Below are positions 11,685 through 24,720 of a DNA stretch of 64,000 bases, piece by piece (position 1 is the stretch's first letter; each line of letters opens with the position of its first letter). Source of the DNA: Trichuris trichiura (taxonomy: Eukaryota > Nematoda > Enoplea > Trichinellida > Trichuridae); assembly GCA_037903355.1 (NCBI GenBank), contig JBAJFE010000011.1, forward strand, positions 1,869,001 through 1,933,000. Reading direction: 5' to 3'. Below the pieces are notes generated by a model that was not told the origin of the DNA, did not search any database, and was given only the letters and a program-made list of their open reading frames with translations. Made by a program: the position numbers and the translations under genes.

Positions 11685-11870
11685 AAGGTTTTCTTTTTGA
11701 AAAAATTTTCTTTACGGTTTCAAACCGTTTTGTTTTCACGTAACGTTTATGGATTCCACAGCTCCGTCTACAATGTTTATGAAGGAAATAAACGTTACGT
11801 GAAAACAAAACGGGTTGAAACCGTAAAAACATTTTTTCAAACAGAAAATTGAAACACCCGTTACGAAGAG
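11685..11870. mobile_element. Short foldback element
   Basis: Left arm tttacggtttcaaaccgttttgttttcacgtaacgttta at about 11711-11750 is complemented by taaacgttacgtgaaaacaa and aacgggttgaaaccgtaaa at about 11790-11829, and the outer tttttgaaaaaattttc by aaacattttttcaaacaga. The loop is about 40 bp. The arms are well conserved, suggesting a fairly young non-autonomous element or a long RNA hairpin. The 71-codon open frame on the minus strand is a by-product. Confidence 0.75.
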
Positions 11871-13764
11871 AAAAAAGAAAAAGAGCCAAACATTTTGGAG
11901 AAATTATGGCACCATACTGAATAACATTTTATGCATTTCATCACGTCACGTTGGGATCAACCGGATTATATATCTTCATTAAATAGAGAAATTATGTATA
12001 CTTTTCTGATATTAGAAGTGTCTTCTTTGGCATTAAACGACAGCGTCACAACAATGCAACTACTTCAAGACCGTTCCATTATTATGGCTGAATAGTGGAC
12101 ATACTTTTAAAAAATTGTAACACGTCTCATTTTGATGCTTTGTACTCCTGAATATTGCATCGAAAATGGAGTTAATATTATGTTAACGCTGTCTGAAAAA
12201 ATGAAACAGAAAAGTTTTTCTTGTTTCCTCAATGGACAATAAGTGACTGTTACATTTAATTTAATCAAAACATTTTGCGCTTTTTGTCGGAATGGACTTC
12301 AACTTTGTCAATCATAATTTAACCGGGAAATAAACATTGGTGAATTACAAGTAACAACTTTAAAAAGTGGCTTGTTTCAATAACATCCTTTCAATAAAAT
12401 AAAACAACTTTGGAATAACAGTCGCTGATATAACAGTTTTCTCCGCTGTAAACAACTATTGTACAAAAACTTTAATCTCTGCATATTACAAAACCGAAGA
12501 GAATAAATTATTGTTACGAGTTGAAATTGCTCAGCCTAGACAACTATTTATTAATTTGATGCCAATACAATCTAAATGATGGGAAATTACTGCGAAGTTT
12601 TGTCAAAGTAAATTATCTAACAGTGCATATTTAAAACCCATAAAACTATTCAAAACAAGCACGTATAAACTTGCTGCGTCCTTCCTCAATTTCTACCGCC
12701 ATTCCTGATTTCATATTTCTGCATTCGTAATGAAATTGCAAACGTCGTACGAACCGAACATCCGTTAACGCTATTTTGAAAACATTTACAAAAAGTACAA
12801 ACAAATTATTTTTCCAACATTTCAATAAGTATCAATGGAATTGGCGTCCATTTATCTTTTCAATTTGTACAATCATAATTCCTCCTATGAGATTGAAACG
12901 TTACAGTAAAGGGAGATATTCTTTCATCTATCAAATTTATTGAAATATATGCTGAGCGAATATTGTTTTAAATCTTCGAAAGTGCTCTTAAAATGGACGT
13001 TCAAATGTTTCAGAGTGAAAAGAGCAATCGATGAAAAAGGACGGAAACGGGACAACAGCTGAAAATGATGCGATAACTGATCAGTACTGATTCCATTACA
13101 ATTTCTTCTTGTAAAGAAGCGGAAAATCGCGTTACAGACGATACAGTAAAGAGATCATAAAAATAACCACCAAAATGAATAATCCATTAATGTTTATATC
13201 AAAGAGGTACGCAAACTGGATCACTTCGACGTCATTTCAAATAGTCTAAATTGCTTGCTTAAGAAGAATTTAACAGTACATATGTATATGACAAATACAT
13301 TAATTAATTAATTATAAATTTTTATCGGATGATATTGACAATGACGAGAATTTTTTGTTTAAAATATAAACAATAGAACTTTCGGCAATGAAGAAACTTA
13401 AATTTTTTCTACTATGTTCAACGGATAAATGATACAAATATTGTTTTTCTTCATTATTTCACAAATCTAACCATGTTTCGCTCATTATGTTTACATAAAT
13501 TGTAATATAAACACTAGCGAATAGGGTCAGCTAATTTGCATTGCTTTCCTCATCGTAAACAATAAAGCAATAGTACTCACCCAAAGTAAACGGCCTATAG
13601 CAGAAGGTCCGCTGAACTACTTCCTAAAATAGAGCAGCTAACTGAAGATTCAACGTCAATTTGTGTTTCTAAGCCGCTTATAGTAAAGTCCAAAGGGTCA
13701 GACATTAATTTGCATAAGGCTGATTTTTAGGGTATATAATACGAACAGCTTGATCGGCAGTTCA
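11871..13764. other. AT-rich intergenic sequence
   Basis: About 1.9 kb very rich in A and T; no gene, tandem repeat or structured RNA could be supported. Confidence 0.5.
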
Positions 13765-13765
13765 G

Positions 13766-14202
13766 TGTGAGGTGCGCGGTGTGGAGTGGTGTGGTGTGGC
13801 GCGGTGTGGGGTGGTGTGGCGCGGTGTGGAGTGGTGTGGTGTGGCGCGGTGTGGAGTGGTGTGGTGTGGCGCGGTGTGGGGTGGTGTGGCGCGGTGTGGG
13901 GTGGTGTGGCGCGGTGTGGAGTGGTGTGGTGTGGCGCGGTGTGGAGTGGTGTGGTGTGGCGCGGTGTGGAGTGGTGTGGTGTGGCGCGGTGTGGTGTGGT
14001 GTGGCGCGGTGTGGTGTGGTGTGGCGCGGTGTGGGGTGGTGTGGCGCGGTGTGGGGTGGTGTGGCGCGGTGTGGTGTGGTGTGGCGCGGTGTGGTGTGGT
14101 GTGGCGCGGCGTGGTGTGGCGCGGCGTGGTGTGGTGTGGCGCGGTGTGGTGTGGCGCGGTGTGGGGCGGTGTGGTGTGTGTGCGTGTGTGTGTGTGTGTG
14201 TG
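13766..14202. repeat. GT/GC-rich minisatellite on a 5-nt base unit, ending in a (GT)n microsatellite
   Basis: About 410 bp consist almost only of the pentamers gtgtg, gagtg, gggtg and gcgcg arranged in higher-order units of 15, 20 and 25 bp (for example gtgtggcgcg plus gtgtggagtg plus gtgtg). Positions 14171-14201 are a nearly pure GT run. The plus strand is strongly G-rich. All three frames on each strand stay open because pentamers contain no stop, which produces several spurious ORFs (Cys/Gly/Val/Trp-rich or His/Thr/Pro-rich). Confidence 0.95.
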
Positions 14203-14828
14203 ACCACGGGTTCTGCTTCACCGTTCTTGTTTCGCGGATAACGTCTAAAACCGAAAAGTGAAAATGGAACGTTGCTCTACTTACCTGCGCTTTAAAAATC
14301 TAAACGCTCACTCATAGGAACCATTAGGGATACGAGTTGCAGATGTAAGATTTATGGCGCTGTCTTTGCTAAGCGTATACTCAAGGACCCAAGTAGGATT
14401 TCTGCAGGATTGAATCCATCGGTACTCAGTTACACTTGTGGTATACGTACCAATGCGATACTGCGCGGAACACCTTCTCTGTGGAAATAACAATTTGACA
14501 AGTATTGTTTAGACCGGCGCACTATGACGATGAAGAAACCAATGAATAGCCCAGATTGAACAGGAAGATGGTAGAGCTGTGACATATTTCGAATAAGTTG
14601 TCAAAGTATGACAAGTGCGATGTATGCGCGTCCAAGGATCAGAGTATGTATGCATACGCTTAGTTCGTCGAATCAGAAGCCTAATTGATACAATTTGCAG
14701 CACTGTGCCTTCAATAGCAAATGAGAGATAAAAATAAACGCTTCTGAATGCTTGTCGTTTAACACGCAAAGGAAAGAATACAAAAGAAACAACACGAACA
14801 TGACAAAGCACAAAGTCGAATCTGTTGG
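14203..14828. other. Intergenic, downstream of MROH1
   Basis: No gene supported; open frames on the minus strand here are read-through from the last MROH1 exon or chance. Confidence 0.4.
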
Positions 14829-17800
14829 TCAGAAATAATACAAGTAAGCCATTGCTTGGGCAGCACACCTACGAACTTCAACTTCCGGTTCCTTCAGCAT
14901 CGCAATTAAACCTGTGAATGAATTTACGAACATTGCAGATGACGCAGCGCTACTGATAAAGGTGAATTACCCGTCAAGATTAATCCCTTCGAAATGCTAT
15001 TACGCAAATCTGGCGGAATGGTGCCCAGAAAATATCCTGCGAAGCGGTCTATGCAATCATGGAAGAGTCGGTACCAAGTGCTTACCAATGAACAAAGCAG
15101 CGTTGCATCGAATTCTAGCCGAAGTGCTTTTGCAGTAATTCGAACCGTACAAAGCATACATGTCCAGATTTTGAGTAAACGATACCTTAAATTCTGAAGC
15201 TGGCAAAGCAACAATTGGGGGGATGCACGAATGAACTATACCAGCACGCTTGCAGCTTCCTTCAAAAATACTGGATACGACAAACCGTTGGTCACCTGGG
15301 AAGCTTTCTCAGAAACATCCGAAAACTTCGGATCATTGATCAACTTGGAAAATTCGCTTAACGAAAATGAAGCAGCCTGTAAGGACACCACTACAAGTAC
15401 TAAACGCAATCACAATTTGAAGATTACCGTTCGGACTTCTTCAACTTCGTCAAATACGTGAAGCAACACAGGCACTAAACAATGGTGAATCTGATCATAG
15501 AAGCTTTGTTCCGTGCCAAAACGACAAAGGCTGCCAAGCAAATTGAATGCGACTGAGCGAACAGCACCACTTTCCTGAAATACTAATTTTATTAGTACCT
15601 CCATACAACGCAAAATGGGAGATAAAAGAAATAGCAACGACGTATTAAAAAATGGGGGAAAACTCTATTACATAAGACAATATTAATTAAAGTCCCTTAT
15701 ATCGAGGTAGAGAGTCAGTCATAAGCCGTTGTCAAATACCTTTTCAAAGCAAGGACGGATTCGTAAAATAACGTTGACCAAAAGGCGTTCTATCTGCTCT
15801 TTGCTAGCACGAGAAGCTAACTTGCTCAATCCTTGCATTGCTTCAAACACTATTTCGTCTAAACGATTTGACTAACTAGTAGGAAATGATTTTCTAAGGC
15901 AAAGAGTACCTTTAAAATCACAAACATCCTCCAAACCCGCCATCATTGCAGCCAAAGCGCTGTTAGAATAACGAGCAAAAACTTCTTCTTCTGCATGAGC
16001 AATGTTGCCAAGACCACGGACAGAAACTTTCCGCACGGCAAGGTGTGAATCAACCAAACCAGACAACAGTCCATTCACTATGCTTTCCACCAAGTCTTCA
16101 TTTTGACCACTGCAATGTTTCATGAAGGCTGCCAATGTTGCAGCAATAACAACGCGAGACGAGTCCGATGCCGAGTCCAAGGAATCTCTAAGCTTGCTGA
16201 CGATTGGTTGCACCATTTGTGGGCAACATTTTGCAATCGCTTTGGCCATCTCCGTCACCTAAACGGGGAAACGCCTGCACTATTGCTCACAACATTTCAG
16301 ACCTCTATATGAACTTTGAACTCCGAATTTGTCTCACTTTAAAGCATCAGAAGCGAGTTTAAAGTGGCTATGTAGACTAGTCACTTTGCACTTGCTTAGC
16401 GTCAAATTTCCTCATTGAACTTTGAACTTTAAAGTTTGGACTTTAAAGTTTAAATTGAACACTCCCTAAGCACCACCTTTTTCCTTTAAATCCAGAATTT
16501 GCCGCCTAATGCTGACAGCAGGCGAGTTTAAACTCTCAGAGTCTTAGTACCAATTTCTCACTTTAAACTAACTGAACCTGAGTATCAATTGTGCCCTTCA
16601 AACGGTCAGTTTAAAGTGGCAAAAGTGTTCGGCAAGTAAAAAGACTCATTCAAGAAACCCCGTCAAAAACCAAAGCGGATAGAATTACCATTGCGGAGGA
16701 CGAGAGATAAATTTTTAGCATTGCATTTATAAAAAGAGATATTAGTACTCACTGCATCAGGAAAGTGGCTGACACTTTCGAAATCTTTCCATGACTTTGA
16801 TTCTTCGACAGCAAAAACGACGTCATCCAATCGGCTGCGCATCAGTAACGCTCTAATAGCAGCAACTGACAGTGCGCAAGGTCGATGGTGCTTAAGGAAT
16901 TCTCTCGACAAACCAAAAGTGTTAACAATACTGCAGTCAACAAGGGCACCACATTGAAATAAGAGAGTAACATAAATTTGAGAAAAATACGTTAGTAGTA
17001 GATCGATAGATTCAACTCCCTAAAAAGGAAAAAACATTACTAAGTAACCTCACTATTTTCGCTGTAAAAACTCTGAGAAACCTGTATGACTTCTCTAAGC
17101 GCAGCTGTGGATGCAATTGGAGCCATACTGACCAATGTTGGCGGGTTGGCATCATTCTGCTTAAATTGTCCTTCAACGTTTGCCATTTTCAGCAGATGAT
17201 CAATAATGTTGGTAAAAATAGTTGGATCCCTGACCAAGATGCGCCAACAGTCGCAAACAGCCCTTGAAATTAACTGCTTTAAAAGGCAAAGGAAAAGCAT
17301 TGACATCTCACTGGCTCAAGGGAATTTCCGTGCCAAGAAGGCACCTTATTACAACCGCAATATGATGCCGACTGAACTCATAGAACGCTTGCAACGTTTC
17401 GGCGTAGGTTTGCAGGCACAGCTTTCCTGACTTAAACTTTTCAACCAATGTGTTAACCAACGTCGTTGCCTTAGTAGTAGTGATGTTACTATTAAGAAAG
17501 AAACGAAAAGGTGTCATACTTCTGCCGCTAACATGTGACCTCTCGATGCAAGAGTCGATTTCAATAAAACGGCTGCTGCTTGCGAAACCGTTTCCTGCTC
17601 GTCCGTAAGCAATTCCGTCAATACGGAAATATACTGCTGCATATTGGATGCTGGAAGACGCTGATCAATAACCTAAAAAATCATATAATAAGAAAGAAAG
17701 GAAAATCAACGCAGTGACGAACAAACCTCACAAATTCTATTCAAAAGATCAACAAGAAGTTCGTTACTACTGGTATCTATCTGATCGCAAGCACTCTTCG

Positions 17801-20800
17801 CTATTTCGATAACTGAGTCGCAGTAACCTTTTCCATGGCCTAAATAAATTTTACAAAAGAATTGTTGACGCATAATAACGGAAACAAACCTCTATGCAAT
17901 GAAGCTATTTCAAGCAACCAATAAAGGCAACTCATCGCTGTCTTTCGCACGATGCGATCATCATCCCATGCGCGAGGTGCAAATCTGGCCAGCATATAAC
18001 CGAATGCCGGGAATGGAATCGCGTGCTGAAATGAACCATGGATACTTTGCGAGCAACATTTCATTTTCAATTGCTACTCCAAGAACTACTTCAACATTCT
18101 CGTAAAAATGAATGAACAAAAGCTTGGACGATTCCAATGCTCGTTGTCTGTGCACTGCAGTTGACGACGAAAACCAACCACGCAAAACCTAAACAAACAA
18201 TGACGTCACAATTGATCGCTAAAAAGCCATTCAAAAAATGTACCTTAATCAGAACGGCCAGCTGTTCTACGTTCATTTCTCTGTCTAGATTTTCCAAAAG
18301 CCAAGCGTTGAAAGCAGACAGACAAGAATGGACTAAATTCTGAAAAGCCAAATTCAGTAATTGCGATTTTGAATGAACGTTTGAAGAAAAAAACAAAAAT
18401 TATGGCTGCTCTGTATTTTACGTTATCTAATATGTAAGGTGCACAGACGGAGCTGGGGCAAAGTCTTAAGAATTGCTGACCTTCAACCATGTTTCAAAGG
18501 TAATACAACAATAAATATTCTAGCGAATGCAATCAAGCAAATTCATAATAAAGAAGAAGTTTTCAAGCTATTTACGCTCTGCCAATCATGGAAAATAGCA
18601 AGTTGTCGGTCAACAGTGTAGCTATTTAAAAGAATTAGAAAACTTTTCAAAATAGAAACTGAGCATGCTTTGCATACGTTAATTGAAATGCAAAAATTTG
18701 CGCCACCTTATTTGCAGCATCATCCCGAACTTGCTCCAAAGGGTATATGCAATTGGCAAACGTTGTGCCAAGAGACCATATTTCTGTTTCTGACAGCCTT
18801 GGTTCCAACTTTCTGCATTGCCATCGGTCAAAAGGGGGCGACAGATGGAAAAATACTTACGTCAACTCCAAAGTGGCTTCGATTGCCTGCAACCGAAGGT
18901 CATTGGTGGCAATGTGTGGTCGTTCTGTTCCAACCGACTCCTACAGTTACGAAGATCACATGTGAAAATTAAGCTTTGCGACATTACCGAAACATATGCA
19001 AACAAATTTTTTCGAAAAGGAAACTTGTAACTACTGCGAAAAGGATACACCGCCATGGCAATTTGCTTGATCGTTATGAGCATGCATCGCAAGAACGTTT
19101 CGTCCTGAAACTAATTTATTAAGCATAGCAAACGCGTTATACATACATATTTATACGATACCTCTGTATTGTCGAAATATGTGATCAAATATCGCAAGAT
19201 GACATTCTCCAGTTTTGAAATGAAAACGTTGGCAGGGCAATGAAGTGCAACATAACCGTAGCACAACATCACCGTTGATCTCATCGAGGAGATGCCGTGA
19301 TCTTTTTCAGTCTTCATTGGTAATGCTTCCTTTGAAAAAATGGAATAATCAAATGCTTAATTAAATTGTTCATTTTCTACACGCACACCTTCAGCAAATT
19401 AAAAATCCCAACACTTTTTTTCGCGTATTCTCGTTTCGCAAAATCTTCTAATTTGGTCAACACGATATCTATGTGGCCCTGAGAGCAGAAACCGACCGCT
19501 TCTGCACATCCCTAATAATTTTCATATTAGTTCCCCCAATCCAAACGTACTGTTATTAACAACTTACTGTTCGGTCTGAATCGCTAGCATAAACAACATT
19601 GCGGAACAGAAGGTCTAAGTGATCAACAACGAACGTGTGCGACTTCACTTTGGACAACGTCACTCCCAAACAGATCATGCAGAGCCTCTAAATGTCAAAA
19701 CTATGATGAAAGCCTTCACCGAGAATGACGAATTCATTCATTAATGAAAAAAAAATTCAAAAATTATACAACTAAAAGCATTCAGCTGCAAACATATTCC
19801 GTCAGCTGGATGTCACTAAAAAAAGCTGTTTGGTGGCAGTTACGACCTGCACGCATTATCATTAACTACGCCCACTAAATGGCCTTATGAAGACAAGAAG
19901 AAATTAAACGCAAACAGACTACTCAGTCATTCTAGACAGAAAGAATAAGTTGCTACTAAAAATAGATCGCTCGGACACTTATTGGTGAAAGCGACCTTTG
20001 TTACAATATACCTTTCCGCCGGGGTACGAATTATACAGAATCAGGTGCTTGCCAAACGCCGCAGCAAGACTGGCCAGCCATTCGTCGTTATCAACGTAGT
20101 CTAAGGATTTGGTCAGGAACTGAAGCTTGTCATACTGAACACGAATCGCCTTAAAAAGGAGCTTACGGCAACAAGAGCATCTTTCCAATGATCCGTAGAC
20201 CAGGCTTCGGTTCCTTTAAAAAGAATTCTGTAGGACACATGCTTTTCATATACGTCGCAAGATACCACTGATGATTTGTTCCAGGGCTAGTAAGTCGCTT
20301 TTCCATTGAACACCTAAGTTGGGATAGAAAAATGAAGACATCTCCTTGAGCAGAAGCAGAGCTTGGTTGCTCAATTCTGGTTGCTGCGAGCATGGTAAAC
20401 CAAGCAGGACGAACAAGCGAGCAAAAATTTGATGTACACCGGGAAGACGTTCTGAAAAATACAAAGTCAACAATTATAACCTATCATTTCACCCAACGAT
20501 ATAACCATTTCCGCGATAAACAATTGTCAGTCTGTTAGAAGCACTGAGACGATGAGCAATCACCACCAAACTTTTGCACACTTCTATAACGCACTCAGTG
20601 TACTTTATGTCGCAGAGATATTCGAACAATGCTGGCCAAAACAGCTACAAACAGTGGGTGGTTCGTTTGAACTTATATTACAGCTTTCGAGTATAACCGC
20701 ATTTCTCTTCGGTACGTTGCAGACTAAGTAGAATATTGACTGAGCAAAGTGCGAAGACAGAGTTGGAACTGTAGCGGCGCCGGCAAAATTTTCTGCGAAC

Positions 20801-23559
20801 ATGGTTTTCTAAAATTTGCGTTTTACCATAGTATAATCTCAATTGGTTCACTAAAACGCACATGAGGCAACGCCTCGTCAACGCCCAGCAACTGACGAAC
20901 CATAAAAGCAACAAGAAGGTCGCCCACTTCGATCTCCATAAGATCATTGTCAAGCAAAGCCACAATGAGCAAGCTTAGACTCTTCCTAATCTTAACAATG
21001 CATAAACAATAGAGCAAGTAATTTTGCGAGAAGTCACTTTACTCTTATGGAGCATTCCGTTACAAGATACGGTTTTATTGCAGCCAAAATTTGAGGTCCC
21101 TTTTCGGCAGAAACAACTTCTAAAAATATATAGTGAAAAAGCGTAGCATGAAATGGCATAGAACTTGCTCGAATTCAGCAGATGTTTCAATACGTAAAAA
21201 GAGTCGCATTTGATTTTTTCGGAGCTCGTATTTATACGCTGAAACAGGAAATTTAGCAAGCGATCCTCTTGCATTTGGGCTTAAAATGAAAAATCTCCCC
21301 TTAAGACGGAAAAGTGTCAAAAGCATAACGCTTACCGCATAGCCCAAAAACGCGCAAGATTTCACTTTGAGTTTTCATTTGTTGCACATTGCTTGCTTCG
21401 AATTCTGACGTCATCTGCAATCGCAAGCCATACTATGAAACTATTGAAAAGTTTAAGCAAATACTTTGGCAACACGCGGCTAGCAATCACCTAATTAAAA
21501 GTACTAATTCTAAAGACGTAAACATAAATGATTCAAGCAATGTTACTTTTTTACTTTCCCGGTCTTCAAAAACAGAAAAACGTAAATTACTAATTAAAAA
21601 AAAGGGAAAACAAAAACTAATTAGCATAAAATTCCCAAATATTTCTATTGGTTGATGCTGTCATCACAAATAAAGATAAATGGCTACATTTTTACACCTT
21701 CGTCGAAACGAAATCAACATATTCGTTAATGTTACGGGATCTTTAACCATTTATTCACGATACCGTAGAGCATTTGTGATGCTCATGTTCGATGATCTCT
21801 TGAAACTACTCAGCGCTTCATAAATGCCAATTATCAATCTCCTTCGGCATGGGAAAAGGTTGAGCTTAGTTGCTGGCATGCTTTTTCAGATGGCCATCCT
21901 GTACCAATTTACTTAAGTTTATGCTAAAACGTGAGTGCTGTGTAAGCGTCGAGGAATTGCGTCTTAACGATTTGATGATGGCAGAGCGCGCGCTGAGTAG
22001 CGCCGAAAGACCATCGAACACGAACATCAAAAAAAGTATACAGTGCCGTAGCAGGATAAAAGACAAGAAACCCATGTTAGTAACAAAACAAATTCATTGA
22101 ATTAAAGCTCACGAGTACAAATGATGGAATGAAAAGGTCTAAAAGAATAGTTTAGTTTAGGCGTGAAGGGTCTATGAAGCTCTGAGTTTTTTTGCTCCGA
22201 TTACACATACTTACTTCAAGTAGTTTAATATTTAGTTGCAAAGATTACCTGAGAGATAATAGCAGACCAAATATCATCCATTGTTGGATCTCTTAAAGTG
22301 CAATCGGATTGGCGGAAAGCATGCAACAATTGGCATATTCCCTAAAATAACTTTCAATGTCACTGGGAACTGCCAAATGATGTAGTGCATACTTGGGTCA
22401 GAAGAACCAAGTCGTTCGATTTTGAATACATGGATAAAGCGGTATGGATAAGCTTGACACCTTCGTCTTGCAAATTTTCGGCAGGAAGAAAATGAGCCAC
22501 CGTACTCAACGTACGAACAAGAGAACAGCGAAGCTAATACGGTAACATTCAGCGACGCATTCATGTTTTTTATTTACTTTTTGGTCTTTTGTTGCCAGCC
22601 ATGAATGACTCATGAATTCATAGACTCCCGCGAATTGTTGCTCCAACGAAAGACGCAAAGAATCGTCAAGCGAACATTGATCTAACAAGTTTTCAAGCAA
22701 AGAATCGGCAAATTTTCCTATCGCTAAAGAAATTGCTATGACAAATATACCACATTCACTCAATATAAATCATACCTATTGTAAATGTGAGCTTCAGTGG
22801 ATCTGTCTTAATGCTATTCATTATTGGCAAAGCCCTACTAAGGATTTCAGGCAAATGGCAGACAAAGTCAGGATCTAAAAAAAGTACTTTTACAAACTGT
22901 TATAAACACAAGATGAAAACGTACGATTAGTGACTGCGACCTCGCCAAGTGTGTAAACTATTGATGGGCACAACGGCAAACCCGGTTGGAATTTTTGCAA
23001 GATTGAATCCATCACAATGGAGCAATGCTTGCGGCTTATGGATACCAATACCATACTGCCAGGCATGTCTGCATCATCCTATTGCATGTCTCGCAATTTT
23101 AAAAATGACTTTCAACTATGAGGATAGTATTACCTTTGTAAGTGTCATTTCCTGCGTAACCAAGTTGACAATCAGTTCAACAGTGCTCTGAGTTGCAGCG
23201 TCAATTTTTTCGCTACATATCACTTTCAAAATGTTAAGCACTTGAGCGCGGTGCTTCGCCGATAGCTAAAGTAAGAAAAAATACTTGACGGTTTGCACTT
23301 TGACACAGTGCAACAAATGGCATTTTCAACACCGTATTCTTACCTTTGCGCCCTGCGACAGGAAGCTATGGACGGTTACCATGAAGTGTTCGGGTTTATG
23401 CATCCCAAGCGTACGCAACGAAGCGGACGCTGCGTCAATAACACCTTCGTCTTTATCATTGAGGGTCTCCAGAAGCGCATTGATGAGAGCTTCACGAAAA
23501 GTATAGTTAGCTTTGGTACAAAACCGTAAAGAATAATTACTATGCAAGTTTAACGTCAT
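14829..23559 (-). CDS. mroh1: MROH1-like HEAT-repeat protein (multi-exon)
   Basis: A large HEAT-repeat scaffold; mammalian MROH1 is linked to lysosomal/endosomal roles, but function here is inferred only from family. Many exons separated by short introns run from about 23559 to 14829. Strong matches to MROH1 in correct order: N-terminal repeat (LNDKDEGVIDAASASLRTLG, about 23400-23470), 22560-22740, 20246-20470 (SSFFYPNLGVQWKSDLL), 19979-20188, 19130-19310 (VMLCYGYVALHCP), 17840-18060, 17320-17510, 15910-16258 (LVDSHLAVRKVSVRGLGNIA), 15410-15580 (AFNLLGSLCRF, VPVLLHVFDEVEEVR), about 15080-15150 (ARIRCNAALFIG) and the last repeat KEPEVEVRRCAAQAMAYL with a stop at 14829. The exact first Met and several internal exons are not resolved. 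Neighbour RTCA is divergent, leaving about 1.16 kb between the two starts. Confidence 0.85.
16300..16630. repeat. ACTTTAAA-rich repetitive segment within MROH1
   Basis: A segment between two MROH1 coding stretches in which actttaaa, gtttaaagtggc and aactttgaactttaaagttt recur many times in both orientations. It forms several overlapping small palindromes around tttaaa. It appears to be an insertion in an intron. Confidence 0.55.
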
Positions 23560-24720
23560 TGAGTCAGTCTGCGGATTTTGCTATACTTGGAAAATCGATC
23601 GTCAAATCTGCCTGTACGCAAAAAACTGCAATAAGCGAGATTTCTTTGAGAAAACCGAACTGCCTACCTACTGCGCCAAGAAGTGTGGAAGAGACGCAAC
23701 CGCACCGCAAGCTGCAACTTAGTAAACCGTTTGCGCGGAAAAACAATCGTTCAGTCAATTTTGGATGTTTACACTGCAAACTACTTCTCCGAAAGCTTCG
23801 TTTTTCGACTCCCTAACGGAAGAGTTCAATACTTACGATCTATTAATCGAAATCCTTCCGTAGTACAAAGTACAGTCAAAGTAAATGCGTATAAGCTTAC
23901 GTATTTAGTATGAAATTTATTTACCGCGCACTTCAATAAACAGTACAAGAAAAAAGTATGCTAATTTATTCCGTGATTCCATGAACTTTATTTTTCTTAC
24001 TTAATGCTCACTTCTTGCGTATTTCTGTCACTTCCATTTAAGCGTTTCCGCTGTGCGGCGTTGCTCGAATCTTTTTGAACCTGCAAAATCGTAAGCGCAG
24101 TTCAAGTTGCCTACGTCTTCTGTTCATTGGGTGAGAAGTAATTTCGCTTTGTATGACGCATAAGCAGACGAACGCCACTTTGGCTAAGCGAACTTGCCTA
24201 TCCTACAGTACAGTGGCTTGGTATTTTAATATTTCCATTGCGCTACGGCGTACATCTCATTGAAGGGACGCTTAAGTTAACACTTGAAAAGGTATTAAGA
24301 GCTTTTGGCAACATTCCTGCAAAAGGTAAGCTAGTAAAAAGTTTTTTCTCTTTCGTAAACTTACGAAAGAATCGTGATGTCATCCGGCTTTTGAATTATA
24401 CACTTTAGCGATGACGTTTGCATTTTTTCGTCATAAGCAAGATAGATTTGCCCCTAATACGTCTGTACAAGGTTAGCAGCTTGTTTCTAGTTTCATGCAA
24501 CAACGGCAATGGTGACAGCACTTACTAAGCGCTGTATTAAATAATTGAAGTAATTGGATTTTTGTAGGCACATAATTTATTGTACGCATATGTTGTCCAA
24601 GTTAATTCCGTTGCTGCAGCCTTTGCATTTGGCAGTTTTAGTATTAGCTACCGTTACATTTCTTGATTTTCAGGTTCAATTTGTTATTTCGAACCATTTT
24701 CTCGCCACCCGTCTTTCCCA
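23560..24720. promoter_or_regulatory. Divergent intergenic region between MROH1 and RTCA
   Basis: About 1.16 kb between two start regions in opposite orientation, so it must contain both promoters unless an unrecognised 5' exon lies here. Some minus-strand sequence near 23564-23779 stays open and could be 5' UTR or an unannotated first exon of MROH1. No core promoter motif was identified. Confidence 0.4.

Noticed and set aside
13698..14261. Several 140-170-codon frames of His/Thr/Pro or Cys/Gly/Val/Trp repeats
   Set aside because: They arise from the stop-free pentamer minisatellite in every frame on both strands and have no splice or start context.
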